Assembly: GCA_905233525.1 (NCBI GenBank)
Contig: CAJOEW010000015.1
Location: 1 to 39,929, forward strand
Direction: 5' to 3'
From: an uncultured Synergistales bacterium
Lineage (GTDB): Bacteria; Synergistota; Synergistia; Synergistales; Aminobacteriaceae
Length of the DNA: 39,929 nt
The position numbers and the translations under genes were made by a program. The notes under the pieces were generated by a model. The model was given only the letters and a program-made list of their open reading frames with translations, made no database searches and was not told where the DNA came from. The number at the start of each line of letters is the position of its first letter. Positions within the stretch are counted from its first letter, which is position 1. Positions 18,195-26,058 of the stretch are shown here, in pieces.

Positions 18195-19016
18195 TTGAAT
18201 GAGAGCGAATTAAAATATTTAAAAGATCTTGCTAAAAAAATCCGGCTTGATGTTTTAGAAATGACCTTCAAAGCAGGAGCGGACGGCGGACATTTAGGCG
18301 GTGCTTTTTCGTGTGCTGAAATTCTCGCAATACTTTACGGAAAAATTTTAAGGCTCGATCCTAAAAATCCTGCACATGATGACCGCGACAGATTTATATT
18401 AAGTAAAGGCCATGTAGCACTCGCGCATTATTCGGTATTAGCTGGAAGAGGCTTTATTACACGTGATGAGTTAAATACGTTTGAAGAATCCGGCTCAGAT
18501 TTTCCGACGCATGAAATTATAAATATAAATAAAGGCATTGAGACATCAAGCGGCAGTCTTGGTTATGGATTGTCTATCGGAGTCGGTACAGCATTGAACG
18601 CGAAAATTAAATCAAAAAATTATCACACGTTCGTTTTATTAGGCGACGGCGAATGCAACGAGGGCAGTATATGGGAAGCAGCACAATCAGCCGTTAAATT
18701 TAAGCTTGATAACCTGACCGCAATAATTGATCATAATAAACAGTCATTAGACGGTAAAAATATTATGCCTGTAAAAAATCTTGAAGGCGTTTTTAATAAT
18801 TTGGGCTTTGATGTTCATACGGTCGACGGACATAATTTTGAGGCTCTCGAAAAAATATTTATGCTCGAAAATAAATCAGATTGTCCAAAAATTATAATCG
18901 CTGATACGTTAAAAGCTAAAGGCATTAAAGCGATCGAAGGTCAGGAAGGCTGGCACCATGCGAGATTAAATCAGACTGATTACGAGAAATTCAGAGAGGA
19001 GCTTGAAAAATCATGA
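18195..19016 (+). CDS. Split transketolase, N-terminal (pyrophosphate-binding) subunit
   Basis: The 273-residue protein covers the first half of transketolase. It has GGHLGGAFSCAEI, SKGHVALAHY with the cofactor histidine, and the thiamine-diphosphate motif GDGECNEGSIWEAAQ ending in the asparagine of DHN, then VDGHNFEAL. TTG at 18195 follows TAGGAGG; the only nearby ATG is out of frame. The other half overlaps its end by four bases, so the two probably form one heteromeric enzyme. Housekeeping split transketolases look alike, but the position at the end of an acyl-to-aldehyde operon suggests ketol transfer to the aldehyde made by LuxC. Confidence 0.9.
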   Translation: MNESELKYLKDLAKKIRLDVLEMTFKAGADGGHLGGAFSCAEILAILYGKILRLDPKNPAHDDRDRFILSKGHVALAHYSVLAGRGFITRDELNTFEESGSDFPTHEIININKGIETSSGSLGYGLSIGVGTALNAKIKSKNYHTFVLLGDGECNEGSIWEAAQSAVKFKLDNLTAIIDHNKQSLDGKNIMPVKNLEGVFNNLGFDVHTVDGHNFEALEKIFMLENKSDCPKIIIADTLKAKGIKAIEGQEGWHHARLNQTDYEKFREELEKS

Positions 19017-20005
19017 GCATGAGCAAAATTTTTGAATACACGCCTGAAAATATTACAGCCTGGACACGTGCAGGCATGCGAAAATCATTTGGAATTATGT
19101 TAGAACGTTTAGTCGAATGTAATAAAAATATTATCGCAATCACGGCTGACGTAGCTTCATCTTCAGGATTAAAAGATTATGCCGCTAAATTCCCTGAAAG
19201 ATTTTTCAACGTCGGAATTTCAGAACAAAACATGATCGGAATCGCTTGCGGACTTGCTAAAGAAGATAATAATGTCTTTGTATGTTCGTTTGCTCCGTTT
19301 GTGTCAATGCGTGCTTATGAAGCCATAAAAATTTTAGCCGGCTATATGAAATTGAACGTGAAAATAATTGCATTATCCAGCGGCTTTTCATTAGGAGTGC
19401 AGGGTAATACACATTATTGTCTTGAAGATATTTCGATTATGCGTACGATTCCGAATATGAAAATTTTTGCGCCTGCTGATGTTTTAGAAGAAGCCGCTAT
19501 ACTTGAATATCTTTCAGATTATGACGGAGCCGCATTTTTGAGATTAACAGGACTTGATGGAACGCCCGGAATTTTTAAGAGTGATCCGGATTTTGATGCA
19601 GGCAAATTAAAATTTATTCGTGAAGGTTCAGACGTTGCGATCATAGCTTCAGGCAGCGTTATAAATGAATGTATCAGAGCTTCGAGAGCTTTAAAACGTG
19701 ACAATATTTCATGCGCCGTTCTTAATGCAAGCACGTTAAAGCCTTTTGATTATGAGACATTAAAAAATATTGCAGACACATACGGAATTATTTTTACAGT
19801 TGAAGAGCATTTTATATCAGGCGGGTTAGGCGGAATCGTATCAGAATTTTTAGCAGGACTTGACGAAAAAAAATCCCGTTTAATTCGTATAGGTGTTTCT
19901 GATGAATTTCCAACGGCTGGAACTTATGCCTATATGCTCGAAAGAAACGGGCTTAACGCTGAAAATATTGCGAATAAAATAAAAAACTCGCTCGCTAAAA
20001 AATAA
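19013..20005 (+). CDS. Split transketolase, C-terminal (pyrimidine-binding) subunit
   Basis: The 330-residue protein has the pyrimidine-binding domain with NVGISEQNMIGIACGLA, which includes the glutamate that activates thiamine diphosphate, and the ALSSGFSLGVQGNTH loop. The C-terminal domain has GSVINECIRASRAL and the TVEEHFISGGLGG stretch near residue 260. The start overlaps the N-subunit stop; an ATG two codons later is also possible. This is the last gene of the operon. It converges on lpxA with a six-base gap and no clear terminator. Confidence 0.9.
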   Translation: MSMSKIFEYTPENITAWTRAGMRKSFGIMLERLVECNKNIIAITADVASSSGLKDYAAKFPERFFNVGISEQNMIGIACGLAKEDNNVFVCSFAPFVSMRAYEAIKILAGYMKLNVKIIALSSGFSLGVQGNTHYCLEDISIMRTIPNMKIFAPADVLEEAAILEYLSDYDGAAFLRLTGLDGTPGIFKSDPDFDAGKLKFIREGSDVAIIASGSVINECIRASRALKRDNISCAVLNASTLKPFDYETLKNIADTYGIIFTVEEHFISGGLGGIVSEFLAGLDEKKSRLIRIGVSDEFPTAGTYAYMLERNGLNAENIANKIKNSLAKK

Positions 20006-20011
20006 AACCGC

Positions 20012-20803
20012 TTATAATCCCCAAAAAGTTACACCGCGCTGCGAGCCGTCATAAAAATCGATTATGTGCTGAATTTCCGGTATGTAATCGTTTTTTTGTG
20101 TTTTAGCTTCTTTTAAAGCTTCCGTAAATAATTTTCCTGATTTATATAAATTGCGGTAGAAATTATAAATTTTGCGTCTTTTCTCTTCGTTAATGCCTCC
20201 GCGCTCAAGTCCGACTCTGTTTAATCCTGTCAGCCTTAACGGTTCACCAGAAGCTAATGTATACGGCGGAACGTCTTTTACAACTCTGAATAAGCCGCCA
20301 ATCATACAATAATCGCCTATTCTCACAAATTGATGCACGCCGGCCATACCTCCGAATACAACATGATCGCCGACTTGTGCATATCCCGCTAAACCGACTT
20401 TATTAGCTATTGTTACGTTATTGCCGATTTGAACATTATGAGCTAAATGTACAGCGTCCATAATAAAACAGTCATTGCCTACTCGAGTCGCATTGCCTTG
20501 GCCTGTAGCTCTGTTAATCGTAACATTCTCGCGTATTAAATTATTGTCGCCGATTATCACATAAGTTATTTCATCGCTTGAGAATCCGTGATCCTGCGGT
20601 TCATTGCCTATAGCTGTATATTCGTATATATTGCAATTCGCGCCTATCGTTGTATATTTCTTGATTGTAACGAAAGCCCTTAAAAAAGTTCCGTCGCCGA
20701 TTTTTACATCATCATCAATAATGCAATAAGGCCCTATGATAACATTTTCGCCTAACTCAGCCTTTTTACTAACTATCGCTGAAGGGTGAATCTGTACACT
20801 CAC
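20012..20803 (-). CDS. lpxA: UDP-N-acetylglucosamine acyltransferase
   Basis: LpxA adds the first hydroxyacyl chain to UDP-GlcNAc from acyl-ACP and starts lipid A synthesis. The 263-residue protein is a left-handed beta-helix of hexapeptides (HPSAIVSKKAELGENVIIG onward). It has AIGNEPQDHGF, LIRENVTINRATGQG, the active-site region MDAVHLAHN, and GVHQFVRIGDYC, followed by a helical C-terminal domain starting at LTGLNRVGLERGG. The length is normal. It ends the bamA-lpxD-lpxC-fabZ-lpxA run, two bases after fabZ, and is strong evidence for an outer membrane with lipid A. Confidence 0.96.
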   Translation of the reverse strand: MSVQIHPSAIVSKKAELGENVIIGPYCIIDDDVKIGDGTFLRAFVTIKKYTTIGANCNIYEYTAIGNEPQDHGFSSDEITYVIIGDNNLIRENVTINRATGQGNATRVGNDCFIMDAVHLAHNVQIGNNVTIANKVGLAGYAQVGDHVVFGGMAGVHQFVRIGDYCMIGGLFRVVKDVPPYTLASGEPLRLTGLNRVGLERGGINEEKRRKIYNFYRNLYKSGKLFTEALKEAKTQKNDYIPEIQHIIDFYDGSQRGVTFWGL

Positions 20804-20805
20804 TA

Positions 20806-21276
20806 CTAAATCGCCTCCTGTTTGTCAGTGTTATTTTTATCAAGCGTTGAGCCTGCAATAAATAAAAATTCAGCTTCCGCCGCAACTTCATCATCAACAT
20901 AAGCTACGCCTTTCGCTTTACCTGATACACCGCGTAATTTTAACAGCTCTGTTTTAATAACAAGCTTATCGCCAGGCCGTACAGGTTTTCTAAAACGCGC
21001 TTTGTCAACGCCTCCGAGAAAGACATTTTTTACTTCTTTATCTTTTCCAATATGCATGGAAGCCATAACGGATCCGACTTGGCACATACTTTCAAGAATA
21101 AGCACTCCGGGCATAACAGGCTCTTCAGGAAAATGACCAACAAAAAACGGCTCATTTATAGTTACGTTTTTATATCCTTCCGCGTGTTTGCCGTCGCATT
21201 CTGTTATCCTGTCGACCATTAAAAACGGATAACGCTGCTTTAAAATTTTCATGATCTCTTTTATATCCATCTGCAT
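20806..21276 (-). CDS. fabZ: 3-hydroxyacyl-ACP dehydratase
   Basis: FabZ dehydrates 3-hydroxyacyl-ACP in fatty-acid elongation and competes with LpxA for the same substrate, hence its usual place among lpx genes. The 156-residue hot-dog protein has RYPFLMVDRI, the catalytic block GHFPEEPVMPGVLILESMCQ (histidine and glutamate) and VDKARFRKPVRPGD. A second ATG two codons in is an equally possible start. It is one base from lpxC and two from lpxA. Confidence 0.95.
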   Translation of the reverse strand: MQMDIKEIMKILKQRYPFLMVDRITECDGKHAEGYKNVTINEPFFVGHFPEEPVMPGVLILESMCQVGSVMASMHIGKDKEVKNVFLGGVDKARFRKPVRPGDKLVIKTELLKLRGVSGKAKGVAYVDDEVAAEAEFLFIAGSTLDKNNTDKQEAI

Positions 21277-21277
21277 T

Positions 21278-22096
21278 TTATTTACAAAGCTCCTTTATTA
21301 TTTGAGATAATTTTAAATGCAATTCATGGCCGGCGCGTAATGCTATTATATGGGCGTTAAGCTTTTTTCCGATTGCAGCAAGATCGCCGATCAAATCAAG
21401 TATCTTATGTCTAACAAATTCATCTTTCCAGCGCAAGCCGTCTTTAGCTTTTATCTCACTGCCTAAAATTACCGCATTATCAAGATTTCCGCCCATGGCC
21501 ATGCCGTGAGAACGTAAATAATTTATATCGCGCTCATATGCAAATGTCCTCGCACGAGCAATATTTTTTATATAATTCTCAGGCGAATGAACATAATCAA
21601 AAATTTGTGCGCCGATAAATTCATATTCAACGCTGTAATTTATATACAAGCCGTCATAATTCGGAAAAGCTGCTACAAATCTCGTTTTATCATCATTTGA
21701 AACGATCAAGGGCGTTTTTAAATTTAATGCACAGGAATTTTCAGGACGTTCAATTGAATTATTTAATATCATTTGCGTTAACATATCTGCACAGCCGTCA
21801 AGAGATGGCATTTCTCCGCCTTCAACTGTAATTTTTACATCGCGCCATACGTCAAGACCTGTTAAAGCTGATAAAACATGTTCGCACGTTTTTATCTTCG
21901 TACCGTCAGAAAATATATAATCTGAACCGCGTCCAGTGCCGTTTAATTTAAATTCGTTTATGTTTAATTCCTGATCTGAATCAGCTGAACGCATAATTAT
22001 AAAATCAGACACAGCCGGCTCAATTGTTAAGACGCATTCTTTACCTGAATGCAAGCCTTGATTTTTGAGAATTATTTTATCTGTTATCGATCTCAT
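21278..22096 (-). CDS. lpxC: UDP-3-O-acyl-N-acetylglucosamine deacetylase
   Basis: LpxC is the zinc deacetylase and committed step of lipid A synthesis. The 272-residue protein shows [12 protein letters not shown] at the N terminus, the zinc ligand in [18 protein letters not shown], and [12 protein letters not shown] with another zinc ligand, followed by the catalytic region AGHELHLKL. The length is slightly short of the usual 300, but all key motifs are present. Its start overlaps the end of lpxD by 20 bases. Confidence 0.95.
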   Translation of the reverse strand: MRSITDKIILKNQGLHSGKECVLTIEPAVSDFIIMRSADSDQELNINEFKLNGTGRGSDYIFSDGTKIKTCEHVLSALTGLDVWRDVKITVEGGEMPSLDGCADMLTQMILNNSIERPENSCALNLKTPLIVSNDDKTRFVAAFPNYDGLYINYSVEYEFIGAQIFDYVHSPENYIKNIARARTFAYERDINYLRSHGMAMGGNLDNAVILGSEIKAKDGLRWKDEFVRHKILDLIGDLAAIGKKLNAHIIALRAGHELHLKLSQIIKELCK

Positions 22097-23039
22097 CTAA
22101 ATTCCTTTCAAGCTTATGAATACGTTTAAATAATTCCGGAAGACGTGCAGCCAAAATTAAAGCGCGTTTATTTTCATTATGAGGACGTGCCGGAAATCCT
22201 GATACAACAGCGCCGGCCTTAATATCATTTGTTACACCGGTGCGCCCTGCGATAACTGCTCCTTTACCGACATGAACATGATCCGTAATTCCTGCCTGTA
22301 CTGAAATTGTAACGCCGTCTTCTAAAACTGAACTGCCTGCTATACCCGTCATTGAACATATAATGCAATTCTTACCGACTTTGACATTATGGCCTATTTG
22401 CACATGATTATCGATCTTAGTGCCTGAATTTATTTCCGTGTCGTCAAGAGTTCCGCGATCGATTGTTGTACAGGCTCCTATTTCTACGTTATCGCCGATC
22501 TTTACTCCGCCGTTCTGAGGAATTTTAATCAAAACACCATCAGCGCCAGGAGCAAAGCCGAATCCGTCACAACCAATCACAGCGCCGGAATGTATTAAAC
22601 AATTTTTGCCAATCTTAACATTTTCATATAACGTAGCATTCGGCTCAATGACACTGCCGGCACCAACGATACAATTTTTTCCAACGTAAGCACAAGCACC
22701 GATATAAGCTCCTGATTCTATAACTGCGCTCTCATCAACGACTGCACGCGGATGAATCCCGGAAGCATGAGAATTATTTTCAGCGCCGTTTAAAATTTTT
22801 AATATATCAGGCAATTTCGCGCGCGGATTTTCACAAATAATGCCTTGACGTTCGTCATCAAAAAAATTTTCAGGAGCGGCTATTAAAATTTTATGATCAA
22901 GATCTTTTAATGCGCCTTCGTCCCAAATTACACACAAAGAATTTTCATCAGCATGTTCGGGCGATGAGACATTATGAATAATTTTTTCAGGATCGCCTTT
23001 AATTACGCCTATATTCGAAAAATCTGCAAGCTTCTTCAT
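22077..23039 (-). CDS. lpxD: UDP-3-O-(3-hydroxyacyl)glucosamine N-acyltransferase
   Basis: LpxD adds the second acyl chain, to the amino group, in lipid A assembly. The 320-residue protein has an N-terminal uridine-binding domain (to about residue 95), then a long beta-helix with [48 protein letters not shown] and [12 protein letters not shown], typical of LpxD, and a short C-terminal helix. It lies between bamA (23-base gap) and lpxC. A few histidines in GHNV include the expected catalytic base. Confidence 0.95.
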   Translation of the reverse strand: MKKLADFSNIGVIKGDPEKIIHNVSSPEHADENSLCVIWDEGALKDLDHKILIAAPENFFDDERQGIICENPRAKLPDILKILNGAENNSHASGIHPRAVVDESAVIESGAYIGACAYVGKNCIVGAGSVIEPNATLYENVKIGKNCLIHSGAVIGCDGFGFAPGADGVLIKIPQNGGVKIGDNVEIGACTTIDRGTLDDTEINSGTKIDNHVQIGHNVKVGKNCIICSMTGIAGSSVLEDGVTISVQAGITDHVHVGKGAVIAGRTGVTNDIKAGAVVSGFPARPHNENKRALILAARLPELFKRIHKLERNLDEIDNR

Positions 23040-23062
23040 TTTTTTTTCACCTTGAAATTTTT

Positions 23063-24793
23063 TTAGAACATTTCGCCAAAACCAAAATATGTCTGATTCT
23101 CGTAATCGCCTTTTGCATAATCAACTCTGACCGTTCCGAAAGGAGTTTTAACACGCACGCCGAAACCGTAATCGTCATGAGAGTCGTTAAAGTCCATATT
23201 TTCAGAAGAGTTACCGACATCATAAAACGCTACAATTGAAAACATCGTATTGATCGGCACTCGTAATTCAAAATTTCCAAGATACATATTTGAGCCTTCG
23301 TATGATCTTGAAGAATAACCTCTTAATGAATTCATGCCTCCGAGCGAATATCTTGCGAAAGCCGGTAAATTCGTTTCAGTTGATGATCCGATCCTTAAAC
23401 GTGCTGCAAGTATTAAAGGCATGTCATCAGTCCATGTTCCTGAGAAGTCCGCCATACTCGCCAATAATTTGTTAAGTATGATATATGCTCTTGCCTGCGT
23501 CCAATATTTTAAATAACTGTATTCGCCTCCAAGAGCTTCAAAAGCCTGTTCAAGCGTCGTATCCCATACAAAGCCTTTCGGATATGACGTATAGCGGTCG
23601 CGTTTATCCCATGTTAAGCTCAATTCTACGGTCTGGTTAACTCCTTGCCATGGTGTTAAATCATCTATATAACCTGGTATAGCATTATGAACATCTGTAT
23701 ATTCTGTGTCTTCGTGTCTTAATGTCAAATACCAGCTCCAGTCCTCGTTAGAAAATTTTTTACCAACGCCGGCAAAAAACATCGTGCTTTTTTCATCAAA
23801 ATCAAATTGTCTATAACCTTTTCTGTAATAATATCTATTGTCGTAAGTTCTATAACGTCCGCCGATTCTCCAGCCGTATGTGTGAGAATCCATATAACTG
23901 CTAGCAAGCGTAGCCCAATATGTAGCCTCTCTGCCTTCTTCAAATCCGATCTCAAGTCCATATCCGCGGCCAAATAAATTCGTATCGCTGTATGTCAAAC
24001 CGCCGCTAAATCCGCTCTCAGAACCATAACCCAAATTTACGCCTATTGTAGCTGTACGCTTTTCACGGACGGTTAAAATTAGGTCAACTGTGTCATCTCT
24101 GTCCTCTGGTACATCGAACGCTGTATTAACGTCTTCAAAATATCCGAGTCCTTGCAATTTTCCGAGCTGGTGCCTGAAATGAATGACGTTAAAAATATCG
24201 CCCTTTTGTAATTTTATTTCGCGCCTGATTACATACGTTTTTGTTTTCGTATTACCTTGAATGATAATATCACCAACGCGAGGTTCTAAAATTGTTATCT
24301 TTATATTGCCGTCATTGCTGACTTGAACATCAGAGACTCGCACCATTACATATCCGTTTTTGTGATAAAGCTCCTGAATTCTGTCGAGATCATTTTTAAA
24401 AAATACTCTGTTGAAAACGGCTCCGACTTGTGAGAAAACTTCTTTCATTAAACGCTCTGTACTGTACTGGGTGTTGCCTTCAAATGTAATGCTCTGTATA
24501 ACGGGATTCTCCTGTACAGAAAATATAACGTTAATTCCATCGGCTGCAGGTTCAAGATCAACATCAACGAACGAAAAAAAGCCCTGGTTATAAATCGTTT
24601 CAATGTCTTTAGCTATTAAATCTCTGTCAAGAATATTACCCTGTTTTGTTTCGACGACATTAAGAATATAATCCGTAACAATATGCTCATTGCCTGCAAC
24701 ACTCACGGAATTTATTTTGATGTTCGAATCTTGAGCGCACGCTGTAGTGTGAATTAGAAGCACCATGAAAAAAAGCAGTATTATTTTTTTCAA
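23063..24793 (-). CDS. bamA: Outer membrane protein assembly factor BamA (Omp85), three POTRA domains
   Basis: BamA folds and inserts outer-membrane beta-barrels. From the TTG at 24793 (after AGGGAG) it is 576 residues: a signal peptide ([12 protein letters not shown] to TACAQ), then three POTRA-like domains beginning near [26 protein letters not shown] and [13 protein letters not shown], rather than the five of proteobacteria. The barrel contains the conserved LRGY (in [10 protein letters not shown]) and ends with a terminal phenylalanine. An upstream in-frame ATG at 24943 would add 50 residues of poor quality ahead of the signal peptide and is not used. Skp, its usual companion, is transcribed just upstream but is separated by a terminator. 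Confidence 0.95.
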   Translation of the reverse strand: MKKIILLFFMVLLIHTTACAQDSNIKINSVSVAGNEHIVTDYILNVVETKQGNILDRDLIAKDIETIYNQGFFSFVDVDLEPAADGINVIFSVQENPVIQSITFEGNTQYSTERLMKEVFSQVGAVFNRVFFKNDLDRIQELYHKNGYVMVRVSDVQVSNDGNIKITILEPRVGDIIIQGNTKTKTYVIRREIKLQKGDIFNVIHFRHQLGKLQGLGYFEDVNTAFDVPEDRDDTVDLILTVREKRTATIGVNLGYGSESGFSGGLTYSDTNLFGRGYGLEIGFEEGREATYWATLASSYMDSHTYGWRIGGRYRTYDNRYYYRKGYRQFDFDEKSTMFFAGVGKKFSNEDWSWYLTLRHEDTEYTDVHNAIPGYIDDLTPWQGVNQTVELSLTWDKRDRYTSYPKGFVWDTTLEQAFEALGGEYSYLKYWTQARAYIILNKLLASMADFSGTWTDDMPLILAARLRIGSSTETNLPAFARYSLGGMNSLRGYSSRSYEGSNMYLGNFELRVPINTMFSIVAFYDVGNSSENMDFNDSHDDYGFGVRVKTPFGTVRVDYAKGDYENQTYFGFGEMF

Positions 24794-24871
24794 CCTAAAT
24801 ATTCTCCCTTGTTTAACCTTTCTCCGCAAGGAGATTCTCACTCCATTCAGCGAGATACAATTTTTTAATAG

Positions 24872-24882
24872 TATAATACCAG
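24872..24882 (-). promoter_or_regulatory. Candidate extended -10 promoter of bamA-lpx operon
   Basis: On the minus strand TGGTATTATAC contains an extended -10 (TG-G-TATTAT) about 80 bases before the bamA start and after the skp terminator. A TATAGC 17 bases upstream is only a weak -35. The call rests on position and likeness. Confidence 0.35.
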
Positions 24883-24956
24883 GCGTGTACAAATTGCTAT
24901 AACTTAAAATTTCAAGAACAATTATTAATAATAATAAATTCACAAGCCTCTAAATA

Positions 24957-24987
24957 CAAAAAATACCTCCAGCCGTGAAAGCCGGAG
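24957..24987 (-). terminator. Terminator after skp/ompH
   Basis: On the minus strand CCTCCGGC pairs with GCTGGAGG around a seven-base loop, with one G-T pair, followed by TATTTTTTG. It lies 18 bases after the skp stop. Confidence 0.8.
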
Positions 24988-25004
24988 GCAGTAAATTTTA
25001 ACGC

Positions 25005-25487
25005 TTATTTCTTTTTAGCAAGCTGTTGTATAACGTCCTGTGTAATATCAACGCCGCCGATCAACACTACAAATTTATCAAGTACAAGCACGATTTTTTT
25101 ACGCGCTGAAACTTCTCTTACGGCCTGCTCGCAATCGTGATATATCGGTGCCATTAAGCGCTGTTCTTCCTGTGCAAGCTCCATGCGTTTTGTTTGATAT
25201 GCCTGAGCTTTTTTATTATTGTCAGTTTCTTTATCAGCAAGGGCTTTCGCTTCGTTAGCTTTCTTTTTTTCGATATCGGCTAATTGCTGGCGGACGTTCT
25301 TTAAATTCGGGTGATTATTCAAAATTTCGCCTCTGTCGACGATTCCAATACTCTCGATCGCAGGAAATGAAGGTGAAGCGGATTTTGTCTGACTTGATGT
25401 TGATTTCTTGGCCGCAGCAAACGCACTGCCGCACACACACAAAGCAACAACTAACGCAAATAAAACGACTAATGATAATTTTCTCAA
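25005..25487 (-). CDS. OmpH/Skp family periplasmic chaperone
   Basis: Skp-type chaperones hold unfolded outer-membrane proteins in the periplasm for BamA. From the TTG at 25487 the protein is 161 residues: a signal peptide (RKLSLVVLFALV to SAFA), a linker rich in serine and lysine, the OmpH start IGIVDRGEILNNHPNLK, a long charged coiled coil (about 60-115), and the C-terminal ARKKIVLVLDKFVVLIGG. AGGAGG at 25498-25503 fixes the TTG start; the ATG at 25511 lies upstream of it. A terminator and a promoter separate it from bamA. Confidence 0.88.
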   Translation of the reverse strand: MRKLSLVVLFALVVALCVCGSAFAAAKKSTSSQTKSASPSFPAIESIGIVDRGEILNNHPNLKNVRQQLADIEKKKANEAKALADKETDNNKKAQAYQTKRMELAQEEQRLMAPIYHDCEQAVREVSARKKIVLVLDKFVVLIGGVDITQDVIQQLAKKK

Positions 25488-25569
25488 GGTTTTAATTCCT
25501 CCTATAAACATTAAAGAAAACTTTTAACACGGGATTTTAACATTATTCCGAAAATCAGACAGGCTAAAA

Positions 25570-26025
25570 TTAACCAATAAGTCCGCGACTCTGTAACAGC
25601 TTTATTAACGGAATGCCAATAATATAACATACGCCGGCCTCACCTAATGCAACATACAACATAGTTAATAATAATGGCGCGTTTATTAAAATATGCAGCA
25701 TTACACCGATTATAATCATATTAAAAATTACAGGCCATGCTGCAGCGATAAAAATATTTTTTGATTTCATTGTACATACTGCCGCTAATAAAGTCGCTAA
25801 AGATCCTGCAATCATATCAACAAGCCCAAAACCTCCAAAAAAATTCGCGATAACACATCCAAAAAATAATCCGGGCACAGCTTCAGGCATTACAAACGGC
25901 AGTAAAGTTAACGCCTCTGATACTCTGAATTGAACAGGCCCGTAAGATATCGGCGCAAGCACAATTGTTAATACAGCATATACAGCAGCAATCAAAGCAC
26001 CGGCAGCAATTTTTTTATAACGCAT
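25570..26025 (-). CDS. queT: QueT family transporter (predicted queuosine precursor uptake)
   Basis: A 151-residue membrane protein of the QueT (DUF988) family, predicted substrate-binding S components of energy-coupling-factor transporters for queuosine precursors. It has the family N terminus (AAVYAVLTIVLAPISYGPVQFRVSEAL, here in two parts: AVLTIVLAPISYG and VQFRVSEALTLLPF), then IANFFGGFGLVDMIAGSLATL and several hydrophobic segments. No preQ1 riboswitch is visible in the 33 bases to priA. ECF energising subunits are not in the window. Confidence 0.85.
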   Translation of the reverse strand: MRYKKIAAGALIAAVYAVLTIVLAPISYGPVQFRVSEALTLLPFVMPEAVPGLFFGCVIANFFGGFGLVDMIAGSLATLLAAVCTMKSKNIFIAAAWPVIFNMIIIGVMLHILINAPLLLTMLYVALGEAGVCYIIGIPLIKLLQSRGLIG

Positions 26026-26058
26026 GTTGATTTTTTTAACTCCTTTTGAAAAATTTAA

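Noticed and set aside
24794-24943. Longer BamA starting at 24943
   Set aside because: The added 50 residues put non-conserved sequence ahead of a proper signal peptide, and AGGGAG directly before TTG 24793 marks the start.
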